Shown: piece by piece, positions 62,972 to 64,000 of the stretch | How the letters are laid out: every line of letters starts with the position of its first letter | Numbering within the stretch: the stretch's first letter is position 1 | NCBI GenBank assembly: GCA_963707835.1 | Contig: CAVPRI010000002.1 | Span: 1,612,001-1,676,000 of the forward strand | Source of the DNA: Bog-473 sp963707835 | GTDB taxonomy: Bacteria > Actinomycetota > Acidimicrobiia > Acidimicrobiales > RAAP-2 | Length of the DNA stretch: 64,000 nt | Reading direction: 5' to 3' | The notes under the pieces: generated by a model | The model's database searches: none | Told to the model about the DNA's origin: nothing | What the model saw: only the letters and a program-made list of their open reading frames with translations | Program-made: the position numbers and the translations under genes

Positions 62972-64000
62972 GTGAACCCCGACGACCCGGTGGCGCCGCT
63001 GGTCGGCGCCCACGTGCCGGTGCCCTGCGTGGACGGCACGGATCGCCCGTACCGGGATCTCGACTGCGCGGCTTCGACACCGGCGCTGCAGTCGGTGGCG
63101 GCGCGGGTGGACGAGTTCCTCCCGTGGTACTCGAGCGTGCACCGTGGTGCGGGCTACAAGTCCCGACGCGCCACCGCGGCCTACGAGGAGGCGCGGGCCA
63201 GCGCGCACCGCTTTGCCCGCCGGGCCGCGCACGCCGACGACGTGGCGGTGATGGTCCGGAACACCACCGAGGCCATCAACCACCTCGCCTACCGACTCCG
63301 CCTCGAGCCCCACGACGTGGTCGTGACGACCGTGGTGGAGCACCATGCCAACCTGCTCCCCTGGTCACGCGTCGCCACTCGGCGCTGGATCGAGTGCGGG
63401 CCCGAGGGCATCTTCGACGTCGACGACGTCACTGGCGCCCTCGACCACGGTCCGACCCCGGCCCTCCTGGCCCTCACCGGGGCCTCGAACGTCACCGGCT
63501 GGCTCCCTCCCGTGGCAGAGATCTGCGCCGAGGCGCATGCCCGCGGCATCCCCGTGATGCTCGACGCTGCCCAGCTGGCCCCGCACCGACCGCTCCCCCC
63601 CGAGCCCGACTTCGTGGCCTTCAGCGGCCACAAGCTCTATGCCCCCTACGGTGCCGGCGCGCTCATCGGACCCCGGAGGGTGTTCGAGACCGGCGATCCC
63701 TTCCTGGCCGGCGGCGGAGCCGTCGACCTGGTCGACCTGGACGAGGTCATCTGGACCGACCCGCCCGAGCGCGAGGAGGCCGGGTCTCCCAACGTGATCG
63801 GCGCCGTGGCCTTCGGGACCGCCATGGACGAGTTGGAGCGGATCGGCTGGGAGACCGTCGTGGCCCACGAGGCCAGCCTGGCCGAGCGCCTCCACCGGGG
63901 GCTGCGGGGGATCGACGGCGTGCATATCCTCGGGCCACGCGCTGGTGACGGCGCCGACGACCGTGGCGGCCTGGCCGTGGCCGCCTTCACCCTCGAGGGC
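62972..64000 (+). CDS. Class V aminotransferase / cysteine desulfurase-like protein (3' truncated by window edge)
   Basis: PLP-dependent enzyme related to SufS/selenocysteine lyase; 343 residues are visible and the end is missing. The N-terminus LDCAASTPALQSVAARVDEF is the usual substrate-side loop. VRNTTEAINHLAYRL contains the phosphate-binding turn, TVVEHHANLLPW the ring-stacking His, PVMLDAAQLAPHRPL the Asp for the pyridine nitrogen, and FVAFSGHKLYAPYGAGALIG the PLP lysine. GTG 62972 is preceded by AAGGTGG with a 5-nt spacer. The desulfurase Cys region would lie beyond the window, so cysteine desulfurase versus another class V activity cannot be decided. Confidence 0.88.
   Translation, partial: MNPDDPVAPLVGAHVPVPCVDGTDRPYRDLDCAASTPALQSVAARVDEFLPWYSSVHRGAGYKSRRATAAYEEARASAHRFARRAAHADDVAVMVRNTTEAINHLAYRLRLEPHDVVVTTVVEHHANLLPWSRVATRRWIECGPEGIFDVDDVTGALDHGPTPALLALTGASNVTGWLPPVAEICAEAHARGIPVMLDAAQLAPHRPLPPEPDFVAFSGHKLYAPYGAGALIGPRRVFETGDPFLAGGGAVDLVDLDEVIWTDPPEREEAGSPNVIGAVAFGTAMDELERIGWETVVAHEASLAERLHRGLRGIDGVHILGPRAGDGADDRGGLAVAAFTLEG

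Overview
The window is about 64 kb of high-GC chromosome from an actinobacterium. The evidence is an aa3-type oxidase with the actinobacterial subunit CtaF, a ctaE-qcrCAB cluster, MshA of mycothiol biosynthesis, a menaquinone-reductase-like flavoprotein beside complex I, a rex-hemACD-type locus, and frequent GTG/TTG starts with 1-8 nt overlaps. Membership of the Acidimicrobiia is a plausible inference but was not tested. I found no tRNA, rRNA, CRISPR array, insertion sequence or prophage, and no gene-free gap longer than about 210 bp.

Layout. 0-2.6 kb: 3' end of cytochrome c oxidase subunit II, then ctaD and ctaF. 2.6-4.5 kb: an MFS exporter and an alpha/beta hydrolase. 4.5-12.5 kb: an accessory catabolic block on mostly the minus strand, with an orphan molybdenum hydroxylase large subunit, two amidohydrolase-2 proteins and three short-chain dehydrogenases; it holds a paired TetR-like operator and three short tandem repeats. 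12.6-17.6 kb: a nucleotide cyclase and qcrBAC-ctaE. 17.7-20 kb: a HelD-like helicase. 20.1-25.4 kb: YbjQ-type protein, hemE, hemH, hemY and an Lnt-like protein. 25.4-31.6 kb: a HAD phosphatase, a large membrane protein joining a metal-ligand-free phosphoesterase domain to a lysyl-phosphatidylglycerol-synthase domain, a DUF2252 protein and a nitronate monooxygenase. 31.7-47.7 kb: complete 14-gene nuoA-N operon on the minus strand. 47.8-50.9 kb: menaquinone reductase and a DHA2 exporter. 51-57.9 kb: hemL, hemB, cobA-hemD, hemC, hemA and rex. 57.9-61.5 kb: SAM hydrolase, proC, YbjN protein, mshA. 61.6-64 kb: XRE regulator divergent from sodA, a DksA-type zinc protein, and a class V aminotransferase running off the end.

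Functionally, most of the window is one respiratory module: complex I, menaquinone modification, bc1 complex, aa3 oxidase, and the heme supply for the cytochromes. Rex is a NADH/NAD+ sensor well placed to tie heme synthesis to redox state. hemE-hemH-hemY fit the coproporphyrin-dependent heme pathway of Gram-positive bacteria; hemQ is not in the window.

A caution on quality: at least fifteen apparent single-base frameshifts break otherwise well-conserved genes (qcrC, helicase, hemE, hemH, lnt, the phosphoesterase/LPG-synthase protein, DUF2252, nuoF, cobA-hemD), most densely at 20.7-22.2 kb. Most fall in G/C runs in genes expected to be essential, so sequencing or assembly error is more likely than gene decay. 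I annotate these as single genes and give the position of each break.
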